From a virus: a stretch of 20,530 nucleotides of DNA. The number at the start of each line of letters is the position of its first letter. Positions within the stretch are counted from its first letter, which is position 1. Shown in pieces: positions 13,088 to 20,530 of the stretch. The stretch lies in IMG/VR virus record IMGVR_UViG_3300032105_000097, positions 1 through 20,530 of that record, one strand, 5' to 3'. A model generated the notes under the pieces. It ran no database searches and was not told the origin of the DNA. It was given only the letters and a program-made list of their open reading frames with translations. The translations under genes and the position numbers were made by a program.

Positions 13088-15418
13088 ATGGCCGAACGCC
13101 TCGGCGAAGCCGTCCTCGAGCTGCGCACCGATGACTCGGCGTACCTGCAGGGCGTGGCCAAGGCGCAGGGCCGGGCGCGGGGCCTGGAGAGCGGGCTCCA
13201 GAAGACCGAACGCGCGGCCGAGCGGCTCGGCCGGCGGCTGTCCGATCTCGGCGGCCGCGCCCAGCGCCTCGGCCAGTCGCTCTCGCTCAGGCTGACCGCG
13301 CCGCTCGTTGCCTTGGCCACGGTCGCGGTGCGCGCCTTCGACGTACAGATCCAGGCGGAGCGGCGGCTGGCCGCCGCGATTCGGGCGACCGGCGGCGACG
13401 CCGAGGCGCAGCTCGCGATCTACAAGGAAATCGCCGCGGCGATCCAGCGGCTGACCGTGGTCGGTGACGAGACGACGCTCGCCAACATACAGGTCGCGCG
13501 CTCGATGGGCCTGAGCGCGCAAGCCGCCGCGCGCGCGGCCAAGAACGCCGTCGCCCTCTCCGCCGCCTTCGGCATCAACGCCAACTCGGCGATCCGCTAC
13601 ACCGCGGCGCTCGAAGAGGGCGACACCACGATGCTCAACCGCTACATCCCGACCCTGCGGCTGATCAAGGACGACAGCAAGCGCGCCGCCGAGGCCCAGC
13701 GTATCCTGGCCGCCGGCTTCCTCGTGGCGGTGGCGGCGGCGCAAAGCGGGCTCGGCCCCTTCCGGCAGATGATCAACGACCTCGGCGATCTCCTGGAGCT
13801 CCTGGGCAAGGACCTCATCGACGCCACGCGGCGCACGATAGACAGGATCAAGGAATTCGTGCTGCGGCTTCAGGAACTCTCGCCCGAGGCGCGGCGGACC
13901 GCGCTCGCCATCGGCGCGATCGCCGCGGCGCTCGGCCCGGGCCTGATCGCCCTCGGCCTCTTGGTGCGCGGCCTGGGCTTCGCGCTCGTGGGTGTGGTCG
14001 CGTTCAGCCGCGGGTTCCGGATTGCGATCCGCGTGGTGCTGGTCGAGCTGGCGCTGCTCGCCGCCGCCTTCGCCAGCCCGGTCTTCGCGGCGGCCGCGGC
14101 CGCGACCGCGATCCTGGCCGCCTGGATTCTGTTCAAGGAGACCATCATCGCGACCTCCAAGGCGATCGCCGAGGGCGTCGCTTTCTGGCTGGTGCAGCAG
14201 TTCCGCAACAACGTCGAGCGGCCCTTTCTGGAAGCAATCAACGACCTGATCGAATCGCTGCCCCGGGTCGTGCGCGAGCGCCTCGGCATCGTCAAGATCG
14301 AGATCCCGGTCGAGATCACCGGCGACGCCGGCGAGGTCTTCGCCGAAGGCTTCGCCGAGGCGCGGGCGGCGGCGGCGCGCGAGACGGCGAGGATCGAGGC
14401 CGATTTCGACGCCCTCGTCGCGCGCGTCAAGGCGGCGCTGCCCGAGGGCCTGGCGGAGCTGATCTTCGGTGACTTCGAAGGCGTGCAGCAGGACATCGAG
14501 GCGGCCACGTTCAAGCTGGACGCGATGATCAAACGCCTCACCGGCGCCGCCGCGAAGGCCGGCGGGCTGGGGACGGCCGCGGCGACCGACGTTGAGACCG
14601 ACGCGCTGTTCAATTTCATGGTCGCCCTGGAAAACGAGACCTTCCTGCTGCGCCTCTCCGACGAGGAGCGCGAGGTCCGCACCCGCGTCATCCAGGCCAA
14701 CGCGATCGCGATGCGGGAGGGAAACCTGCTGACCCGGGAGCAGATCGTCCTGATCGAGGCCAACGTGGGGGCGCAGCAGGCCTTGGCCCGGGCGCAGGAG
14801 GAGTCGCGGAAGGCGGAGCGCGAGCGCGCCGCGGCGGCCGCGCAGGCGAACCGCGAGGAAGCGGCCGCGATCCGGCAAATCGCCTTCACGATCGACGGGG
14901 TGCTGGATCAGGCGCTGCGCGGCCACATTCAGTCTTGGAAAGACCTAGGCCGGGTCGCGGTCAGGGCCCTCCAGGACATCCTGAGCAACGCCATCCGCAC
15001 GCAAAGCGTGCTCGGCGGCGGCGGCGGCGGCGGTCTAGGGGGGCTGCTGAGCGGCGCCCTGTCGCTGTTCGGCCTCGGCGGCGGGCCTGGCCTTCTACCG
15101 AATCCTCTCGGCTTCGCGGAGAGCTTCGCCCACGGCGGCTCGCTGATGGTCGGGGGCAGCGGCGGCCCCGACAGCCAGCTGCGCCTGATCCGTGCGTCGC
15201 CCGACGAGCGCATCGACGTTTTGACCCCGGCACAGCAGCGCGGGGGCGGCGGCGTGACCATCACCCAGCACTTCGATTTCCGCGGCGCCGAACCGGGCGT
15301 GTTCGCGCGTGCCCAGGTGTTCAAGGCCGAGATCAAGCGCGAAACCATTGGCGCGGTGACCGAGCTGCTGAATTCCGGCGGCGCCTTCGCCAAGGCCGCC
15401 GGCCGGCGCCGGGGTTGA
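13088..15418 (+). CDS. Tape measure protein
   Basis: The 776-residue product is the longest helical protein here and sits directly after the chaperones, the invariant place of the tail-length ruler. The N-terminus (about 1-90) is helical and charged (LRTDDSAYLQGVAKAQGRA). A central hydrophobic block lies at about 272-360 (ALAIGAIAAALGPGLIALGL, AILAAWILF), which may enter the host membrane. A coiled-coil stretch lies at about 564-600 (ARAQEESRKAERERAAAAAQ). A glycine-rich part near 641-670 includes six GGC codons and GGT at 15014-15034. The end (FAHGGSLMVGGSGGPDSQL, SPDERIDVLTPAQQ) is typical of tape measures. By the rough rule of 0.15 nm per residue the tail would be about 115 nm. Confidence 0.92.
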   Translation: MAERLGEAVLELRTDDSAYLQGVAKAQGRARGLESGLQKTERAAERLGRRLSDLGGRAQRLGQSLSLRLTAPLVALATVAVRAFDVQIQAERRLAAAIRATGGDAEAQLAIYKEIAAAIQRLTVVGDETTLANIQVARSMGLSAQAAARAAKNAVALSAAFGINANSAIRYTAALEEGDTTMLNRYIPTLRLIKDDSKRAAEAQRILAAGFLVAVAAAQSGLGPFRQMINDLGDLLELLGKDLIDATRRTIDRIKEFVLRLQELSPEARRTALAIGAIAAALGPGLIALGLLVRGLGFALVGVVAFSRGFRIAIRVVLVELALLAAAFASPVFAAAAAATAILAAWILFKETIIATSKAIAEGVAFWLVQQFRNNVERPFLEAINDLIESLPRVVRERLGIVKIEIPVEITGDAGEVFAEGFAEARAAAARETARIEADFDALVARVKAALPEGLAELIFGDFEGVQQDIEAATFKLDAMIKRLTGAAAKAGGLGTAAATDVETDALFNFMVALENETFLLRLSDEEREVRTRVIQANAIAMREGNLLTREQIVLIEANVGAQQALARAQEESRKAERERAAAAAQANREEAAAIRQIAFTIDGVLDQALRGHIQSWKDLGRVAVRALQDILSNAIRTQSVLGGGGGGGLGGLLSGALSLFGLGGGPGLLPNPLGFAESFAHGGSLMVGGSGGPDSQLRLIRASPDERIDVLTPAQQRGGGGVTITQHFDFRGAEPGVFARAQVFKAEIKRETIGAVTELLNSGGAFAKAAGRRRG

Positions 15419-15422
15419 CGGC

Positions 15423-16052
15423 ATGCCGATTCTCGCCCTGCCGCCGACGCCGCAATTCGCCGAGGCGAGCTTCCGCCTGGCGTCCAACACGCTCGCCCAC
15501 ACCTCGGCCCTGAACAAGACGACCCAGACCGTGGAATTCCCCGGCGCCCGCTGGCGCCTGGAAGCGGCGCACGCGGCGCTGGAGCGCGCCGAGGCGGAAG
15601 TGTGGCAGGCGTTCCTGGCGGAGCTGGACGGCATGGCCGGGCGCTTCTACGCCGGCGATCCCCTGGGCGGCACGCCCCGCGGCGCCGTCGGCGCCTCGGC
15701 GCCGCGGGTCAACGGTGCCGGTCAGAGCGGCAAGACGCTGATCGCCGACGGCTGGGATACGAGCGTGACGGGCGTCTTTCTGAAGGGCGACTATTTCGCC
15801 ATCGACCTGCCGTCGGGCGGCCGCTCGCTGCACAAGGCGGTCGCCGATCACGACTCCGACGGCGGCGGCAACGCGACGCTCAGCTTCCGCCCGGCGCTGC
15901 GCGAAAGCCCGACCGAGAACGCGCCCCTGATCATCGCAGCCGCCACCTGCGTGATGCGCCTGATCGACGACGACCAGGCCGGCTGGCGGGAAAGCGCGGG
16001 GAATCTCTACGGCATTTCCTTCGCCGCCGTCGAATCCTTCGATACGGGGTAA
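15423..16052 (+). CDS. Distal-tail-like (tail tip) protein
   Basis: The 209-residue product directly follows the tape measure gene, where siphoviruses and GTAs place the distal tail (Dit) protein. It begins with strand-like MPILALPPTPQFAEASFRLA and SNTLAHTSALNKTTQTVEFP, then a helix ERAEAEVWQAFLAELDGM and a second strand-rich half (NATLSFRPALRES). No hydrolase motif or membrane segment is seen. Dit rings bridge the tube to the hub and bind tape measure ends. The call is from order, size and all-beta pattern; I do not recognise a named family with certainty. Confidence 0.62.
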   Translation: MPILALPPTPQFAEASFRLASNTLAHTSALNKTTQTVEFPGARWRLEAAHAALERAEAEVWQAFLAELDGMAGRFYAGDPLGGTPRGAVGASAPRVNGAGQSGKTLIADGWDTSVTGVFLKGDYFAIDLPSGGRSLHKAVADHDSDGGGNATLSFRPALRESPTENAPLIIAAATCVMRLIDDDQAGWRESAGNLYGISFAAVESFDTG

Positions 16053-16055
16053 GCC

Positions 16056-16631
16056 ATGCCGCGCAACCTTCCCGCCGGTGTCGCCGCGGCGTCCCAGGCC
16101 GAGACCGTCCGGCCGATCTACCTGGCCGAGCTCGATTTCGCGAGTGGCTTCGTGCGCGCCACCACGGCGCCGTTCACGGTCGACTTCGATCCCGGCGATG
16201 GCGAAGTGCCGTTCCTCGGCGTCGGCGACCTGGGCGGGGTGTCGGCGATCGAGGAATCGACCGAGGGCCGGGCCCACAAGATCACGCTCACCCTCAGCGG
16301 GATCAAGCGATCGCTGGTCTCGACCGCGCTGGCCGAGTCCTACCAGGGGCGCCCGGGCAAGCTCTGGAAGGCCTACCTGGACGCCGCCGACCAAATCATC
16401 GGCGCGCCGGCGCTGGTGTTCCAGGGCCTGATGGACGTGATGCCGATCAAGCTCGGCGAGACGGCCACGATCTCGGTCGTCATCGTCAGCCGCTTCGCGC
16501 GCTGGGAGCGCCCGGTCAATAACCCGCGCTGGGACGACGTCGACCATCAGGCCCGGCGCCCCGGCGACAAGTTCTTCGAGTTCCTGCCCGAGGTCGTGGC
16601 CGGCAAGGAAATCATCTGGGGGGTGGCATGA
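16056..16631 (+). CDS. Tail hub-like minor tail protein
   Basis: The 191-residue product starts three bases after the previous stop. It opens with VRPIYLAELDFASGFVRATT and continues with strand-rich HKITLTLSGIKRSLVS, GRPGKLWKAYLDAADQIIG and VFQGLMDVMPIKLGETATIS. The layout recalls the first hub component of siphovirus and GTA tails (lambda gpL / RcGTA gp13 position). It ends at an ATGA overlap with the NlpC-like gene, the usual neighbour of such hub proteins. No catalytic motif is visible. The family is inferred mainly from gene order and pattern. Confidence 0.65.
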   Translation: MPRNLPAGVAAASQAETVRPIYLAELDFASGFVRATTAPFTVDFDPGDGEVPFLGVGDLGGVSAIEESTEGRAHKITLTLSGIKRSLVSTALAESYQGRPGKLWKAYLDAADQIIGAPALVFQGLMDVMPIKLGETATISVVIVSRFARWERPVNNPRWDDVDHQARRPGDKFFEFLPEVVAGKEIIWGVA

Positions 16632-17101
16632 GACACACCGATTGGGTGCCCCGGCTGCGCGACGCCATCGAGACGCACGCCGAGGCGCCCTTCGCCTGGG
16701 GAATTTTCGATTGCAGCCTGGCGGCGGGCACCCTCGCCCGCGCCTTGGGCGATCGCGACCCGGCCGCGCCCTTCGCGCCCACGGCGCGCGGGCCGCGCTA
16801 CAAGACGCCCCACGGCGCGCTCGGAATCCAGCGCCGCTACCTGGGCCGGCGCCTGGCCGCCGGCGAATCCCTGCTCGAGGCGGTGGCCGAAAAACGCGCC
16901 GCCGAGCTCGGCCTGGCCGAGGTCGCGCCCGGCTATGCCCAGCGCGGCGACCTGGTGCTCGCGCAAGCCGAGACCGAGGATGGATTCGAGGACGTTCTTG
17001 CCGTCGTCGACCTCTCGGGCCGGGGCCTGATCACGGCGGCGCGCGGCGCCGGCTGGGCGCGCCTCCCGCTCGCGGCCGGGCGCCGCGCCTGGAGGATCTG
17101 A
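16628..17101 (+). CDS. NlpC/P60-like tail-tip protein (DUF6950-like)
   Basis: The 157-residue product carries FAWGIFDCSLAAGTLARALG with a nucleophile-type C29 at the start of a helix, the hallmark of NlpC/P60-related proteins. Later segments (YAQRGDLVLAQAET, LITAARGAGWARLPLAAGRR) match the DUF6950 layout, in which the last strands end in an Arg-Arg-Ala-Trp-Arg tail. I cannot find a clear catalytic His in the usual strand after RGDLV, so peptidoglycan cleavage is uncertain. It may serve structurally in the tail tip. Position before the J-like gene equals that of GTA gp14 and lambda gpK-type peptidases. Confidence 0.8.
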   Translation: MRHTDWVPRLRDAIETHAEAPFAWGIFDCSLAAGTLARALGDRDPAAPFAPTARGPRYKTPHGALGIQRRYLGRRLAAGESLLEAVAEKRAAELGLAEVAPGYAQRGDLVLAQAETEDGFEDVLAVVDLSGRGLITAARGAGWARLPLAAGRRAWRI

Positions 17102-17102
17102 G

Positions 17103-20100
17103 ATGCCCCCGGTCATCGCCGCCGGCGCCGCCGGCGCCCTCGCGTTCGCCAGCGAGATCACCATCCTGGGCTTGAGCGTGGGCCTCTCGGCCGTGGTGAT
17201 CGCCGGCGCCGGCCTGGCGCTGTCGCTCATCAACTCGGCGATCTTTCCCGTCGAGACGCCAGCCTTCCCGGCCTTCAGCGTCGAGGCGCGCGAGCGCACG
17301 CTGCTGGCGCGCACCACGGCCTTGCCGCGCACGCTCATTTTCGGCGAGGCCATGATCGCCGGGCCGCTGCCGCTGTTCGAGTCGACCGGAAGCTCAAAGG
17401 AATTCCTGCACGTCGTGGTGCCCCACGGCGACCACCCGTCCGATGCCATCGTGGCCTGGCTGGTCAACGAGGAGGCGGTCGGGGCGATCGACGGCGGCGG
17501 CAACGTGACCGGCGGGCGCTTCGCCGGCCACCTGCGCCTGACCGCCCATCTCGGCGCCTTCGACCAGGCGGCCGACGGCGACCTGGTCTCCGAGGTCGCC
17601 AACTGGACCGTGGCCCATAAGGGCGGCGGCATCACCTACACCGCCGCGCGCCTGAAATGGAACCTGGACGTCTGGCCCAACTCGTTCTCGAACCTGAAAG
17701 CCCAGGTGCGCGGGGTGCCGCTCCACGATCCGCGGGACGCCGGCGCCACCCTCACCACATCGAACGCCGCCGACCCGGCGGTCTTCAACACCAGCGTCGC
17801 GCACGGCTTCGCGGCCGGCGGTTACGTCTGGATCAAGGGCCACGGCGCCGCGGTGCCGGCGGTCGCCAAGATGCACCAGGTGGCGACCGTGCCGACCACC
17901 ACGACCTTCACGCTGATCGATCAGGACGGCGCCAGCGTGGCGCTGACCACCGGGGGCAGCGGCGGCACGGCCTCGAAGATGCTGTGGTCGGACAACTGGG
18001 CGCTCTGCGTCCGCCACTGGCTGACCCACCGCGACGGCTTCAACCTGGCCGATAGCGAGCTCGACGACACGGCGCTGGGCGCCGCCGCCAACATCTGCGA
18101 CGAGCAGGTGACCCTCGCGGCCGAGGCCGAGACCTTCACCGCCGACACGGTTGCCGACACGCTCGCGCTCGCCAACTCGCGGGCCTGGAAGACCGGCGAC
18201 GTGGTGCGGGTCAGCACCACGGCGAGCCTGCCCAGCCCGCTCGCCGCCGCAACCGACTACTACGCGATCCGCGTCGACAAGGCGACCGTCAAGCTGGCGA
18301 CCACGCTGTCAGGCGCGCGCGCCCGGGCCGCCATCGACATCACCACCGCCGGCAGCGGTACCCATACGGCGACCCGCGACTCGCAACTGCGCTACACCTG
18401 CAACGGGGTGATCACGCTCGGCCAGGGGCCGCTCGCCACCCTGGACAGCCTGATGACCGCGGCCGCCGGCGTGGTCGTCTACAGCGGTGGCACGTTCCAG
18501 GTCTACGCCGGCGCGGCGGTCTCCTCGAGCGCCAACGTCGGCGAGACCGACCTGCGCGCCGGCGATCTCGAGGTGCTGCCGTCCCTGCCGCGCGACCAGG
18601 TGTTCAACGCGGCGCGCGGCACCTTCGTCGACCCGGACAAGTTCTGGACCCGCGGCGACATCGCGCCCGCCACCAACGCGACCTACCAGGCCGAGGACGG
18701 CGAGCGCATCTACCGCGATTTCGAGTTCCCCTTCACCACCGACCCGGTCGCCGGTCAGCGCCTGCTCAAGATCGCGCTCGAGCGCGCGCGCCAGGGCGCG
18801 GCGCTCACCTGGCCGGCCAAGCCGCGCCGCTTCGCGACCGCGGTCTGGGACGTGGAATCGGTGACCCTCGACCACCTGGGTTACGCGGCCAAACAGTTCC
18901 GGGTGCTGGGCTGGAGCGAGAACCAGGACCAGGGCATCGACATCACCTACCGCGAGGAGGCGGCGGAAGTCTGGGACTGGAACCTGGGCGACGAGACGAT
19001 CGTCGACTTCGCCCCCAACAGCAACCTGCCGGACCCGTTCACCGTGGCGCCGCCCGGCGCTCCGGAGCTCAGCGAGGTCACCTACCAGACCCGCGACGGC
19101 GGCGGGGTCAAGGTCAAGGCGGTGCTGAGCTGGGTGGCCAGCGCCGATGCCTTCCTGAAGGCGTATCAGCCCGAATACAAGCTGGCCTCGGCGAGCGAAT
19201 GGACCATCCTGCCGCGCACCCCGGACGCCACCATCGAGATCCTCGATATCGCGCCGGGCTTGTACGACTTCCGGGTCAAGGCGCTGAACGAGCTCGGCGT
19301 CGCATCCGACTATTCGACCACCAGCAACCGCGAAATTTTTGGCCTGCTCGCACCACCGGCGGTGCCTGCCAACCTGACGCTTGTCGCGGTTGGCGGCATG
19401 GCGCTGTTGCGCTGGGATCGTCATCCGGACTTGGACGTTCGGATCGGCGGCAGGATCGCGTTCCGCCATAGCCAGGCTCAGAGCGGCGCCACCTGGCAGA
19501 CCTCGGTCTCGATCGGCGATCCGGTCGACGGCGCCGATACCGTTGTCGTTTTGCCGCTCAAGCCCGGAACCTATCTGGCCAAGGCGATTGACTCCTCTGG
19601 CGTGCCCTCGGCGACCGCCGCGTCTGCTGCCACCAAGGGCGCCCAGGTGCTAGCCTTCGCCAATCTGAACACGATCAACGAACACACGACCTTTGTCGGC
19701 ACGCACAGCAGCACCGTGGCCGACAGCGGCGTTCTCAAGCTGGTCGGCACCGGGTCGTTCGACGCGATCCCGGACCTCGATCTGGTCGTCGACTTGGACG
19801 CCGGCAGCGGCATCGCTTCGAGCGGCACCTACGATTTCGCCGCCGGCATCGATCTGGGCAGCGTCAAGCTCACGCGCCTGCGCAGCAACCTGACCGTAAC
19901 CATCATCAACGTACTGGACAAGATTGACGACCGCACGGGATTGCTCGACGACTGGGAAGATTTTGACGGTTCCGTGGCGGGAAGTGGCGATGCACAAGTA
20001 TGGGCACGCGAGACCGACGACGACCCGGCATCCTCGCCAACTTGGTCGGCCTGGCATCGCCTGGACGCGGCTGAATACCAGGCGCGCGGCTTCGACTTTC

Positions 20101-20180
20101 AGGCCCGGCTCTCGGTCGACGATCCGGCCTACAACATCCAGGTGAGCGCGCTCACCGTAACAGCCGACGAGGTGGTTTAG
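17103..20180 (+). CDS. J-like host-specificity/tail-tip protein with inserted domains
   Basis: The 1025-residue product follows a GGAGG site seven bases upstream. It begins with a hydrophobic stretch (about 5-48) and then RTLLARTTALPRTLIFGEAM, the opening typical of J/GTA gp15-like tip proteins. The conserved core (SDNWALCVRHWLTHRDGFNL, ANICDEQ, RYTCNGVITLGQGPLATLDS, RDFEFPFTTDPVAGQRLLK) is broken by two beta-rich modules at about 212-291 and 340-428. Both are Thr/Ala-rich and of the Ig/fibre-module type. Two FN3-like domains follow near 648-745 and 753-840. The C-terminal part uses more A and T in its codons, suggesting recombination. It ends before the fibre gene, three bases away. It would form the central tip that recognises the receptor. 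Confidence 0.88.
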   Translation: MPPVIAAGAAGALAFASEITILGLSVGLSAVVIAGAGLALSLINSAIFPVETPAFPAFSVEARERTLLARTTALPRTLIFGEAMIAGPLPLFESTGSSKEFLHVVVPHGDHPSDAIVAWLVNEEAVGAIDGGGNVTGGRFAGHLRLTAHLGAFDQAADGDLVSEVANWTVAHKGGGITYTAARLKWNLDVWPNSFSNLKAQVRGVPLHDPRDAGATLTTSNAADPAVFNTSVAHGFAAGGYVWIKGHGAAVPAVAKMHQVATVPTTTTFTLIDQDGASVALTTGGSGGTASKMLWSDNWALCVRHWLTHRDGFNLADSELDDTALGAAANICDEQVTLAAEAETFTADTVADTLALANSRAWKTGDVVRVSTTASLPSPLAAATDYYAIRVDKATVKLATTLSGARARAAIDITTAGSGTHTATRDSQLRYTCNGVITLGQGPLATLDSLMTAAAGVVVYSGGTFQVYAGAAVSSSANVGETDLRAGDLEVLPSLPRDQVFNAARGTFVDPDKFWTRGDIAPATNATYQAEDGERIYRDFEFPFTTDPVAGQRLLKIALERARQGAALTWPAKPRRFATAVWDVESVTLDHLGYAAKQFRVLGWSENQDQGIDITYREEAAEVWDWNLGDETIVDFAPNSNLPDPFTVAPPGAPELSEVTYQTRDGGGVKVKAVLSWVASADAFLKAYQPEYKLASASEWTILPRTPDATIEILDIAPGLYDFRVKALNELGVASDYSTTSNREIFGLLAPPAVPANLTLVAVGGMALLRWDRHPDLDVRIGGRIAFRHSQAQSGATWQTSVSIGDPVDGADTVVVLPLKPGTYLAKAIDSSGVPSATAASAATKGAQVLAFANLNTINEHTTFVGTHSSTVADSGVLKLVGTGSFDAIPDLDLVVDLDAGSGIASSGTYDFAAGIDLGSVKLTRLRSNLTVTIINVLDKIDDRTGLLDDWEDFDGSVAGSGDAQVWARETDDDPASSPTWSAWHRLDAAEYQARGFDFQARLSVDDPAYNIQVSALTVTADEVV

Positions 20181-20183
20181 CAC

Positions 20184-20530
20184 ATGGCCCAACACGACAT
20201 GAACATCGCCAATGCAGACGGCGCCACGGTTCGGGCCGATCTCAATAACGCGCTCGCCGCCCTGGTGGGCCTGTCTAGCGGCACAAGCGAGCCGTCCACC
20301 ACCTTCGCCTATCAGTGGTGGGCCGACACCACCACCGGACTGCTGAAAATCCGCAACGCGGCGGATAACGCCTGGATCACGGTCGGCACTCTCGCCTCGA
20401 TAAACTTAGGGCTTCAAGCCGACCTCGACGTTCCATCCCAGGCCGAAGCCGAGGCGGGCACGGCGACGACCGAACGGGTGTGGACCGCGCAGCGGGTCAA
20501 GCAGGCCATCGTGGCGTTAAAAACCGGCCT
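20184..20530 (+). CDS. Tail fibre protein, N-terminal part (cut by window edge)
   Basis: The start at 20184 lies three bases after the J-like stop. The frame is open to the window end (115 codons visible). It begins MAQHDMNIANADGATVRADL, continues TFAYQWWADTTTGLLKIRN and has AEAEAGTATTERVWTAQRVK, a recurring motif of phage tail fibre or collar-type proteins. The N-terminus normally anchors the fibre to the tail tip, and the missing C-terminus would bind the host surface. Codon use is less GC-rich than in the head genes, in keeping with the 3' end of the J-like gene. Confidence 0.8.
   Translation, partial: MAQHDMNIANADGATVRADLNNALAALVGLSSGTSEPSTTFAYQWWADTTTGLLKIRNAADNAWITVGTLASINLGLQADLDVPSQAEAEAGTATTERVWTAQRVKQAIVALKTG

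Noticed and set aside
13001-14926. 641-residue antisense open frame across the tape measure gene
   Set aside because: High-GC shadow frame. The sense strand encodes a clear tape measure protein, and the antisense product has biased, repetitive Arg/Asp/Leu composition without a ribosome site.
17103-20530. Diversity-generating retroelement acting on the tip or fibre gene
   Set aside because: No reverse transcriptase, template repeat or adenine-rich variable region is seen in the window. The fibre C-terminus is outside it, so the question stays open there.

Overview
The window is one continuous late (virion structure) operon of a tailed phage or prophage, read entirely on the + strand. Base composition is very GC-rich with G/C-biased third codon positions. 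Together with the protein families this suggests an alphaproteobacterial host (a Rhodospirillales- or Rhizobiales-like organism). That assignment is an inference. No integrase, transposase, repressor, lysis cassette, tRNA or host gene lies inside, so I cannot tell an integrated prophage from a free phage.

Packaging and head (1-10936). The last codons of an upstream gene are followed by a Mu gp27-type small terminase and a Mu gp28-type large terminase. A very long HK97-type portal follows, with a MuF/SPP1 gp7-like head-morphogenesis domain fused to its C-terminus. Three accessory genes come next, including one protein built of 21-residue repeats. Then come an HK97-type prohead protease, a 359-bp gene-free stretch full of dyads, and the HK97-fold major capsid protein. 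Three small virion proteins of unknown role and three connector genes complete the head.

Tail (10933-20530). A small two-helix membrane protein with a GTG start sits between the connector genes and a tail terminator. After these come the tail tube protein, a small basic protein, the tail assembly chaperone pair joined by a probable -1 frameshift, and the tape measure protein. The tail tip follows: a distal-tail-like protein, a hub-like protein, an NlpC/P60-like protein, a 1025-residue J-like host-specificity protein, and a tail-fibre gene cut by the window edge. The tail gene order resembles that of Rhodobacter gene transfer agents and related siphoviruses.

Most genes touch or overlap (ATGA, TGATG or GTGA junctions), so translational coupling is likely. 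Genes in order build the DNA packaging motor, procapsid and maturation protease, connector, non-contractile tail and adsorption apparatus. The main points of interest are the Mu-type terminase next to an HK97-type portal, the portal-MuF fusion with nucleotide repeats at its joint, and the repeat-protein island between portal and protease. Also notable are the 32-bp perfect palindrome before the capsid gene, the unannotated frameshift extension, and two domain insertions in the J-like protein.
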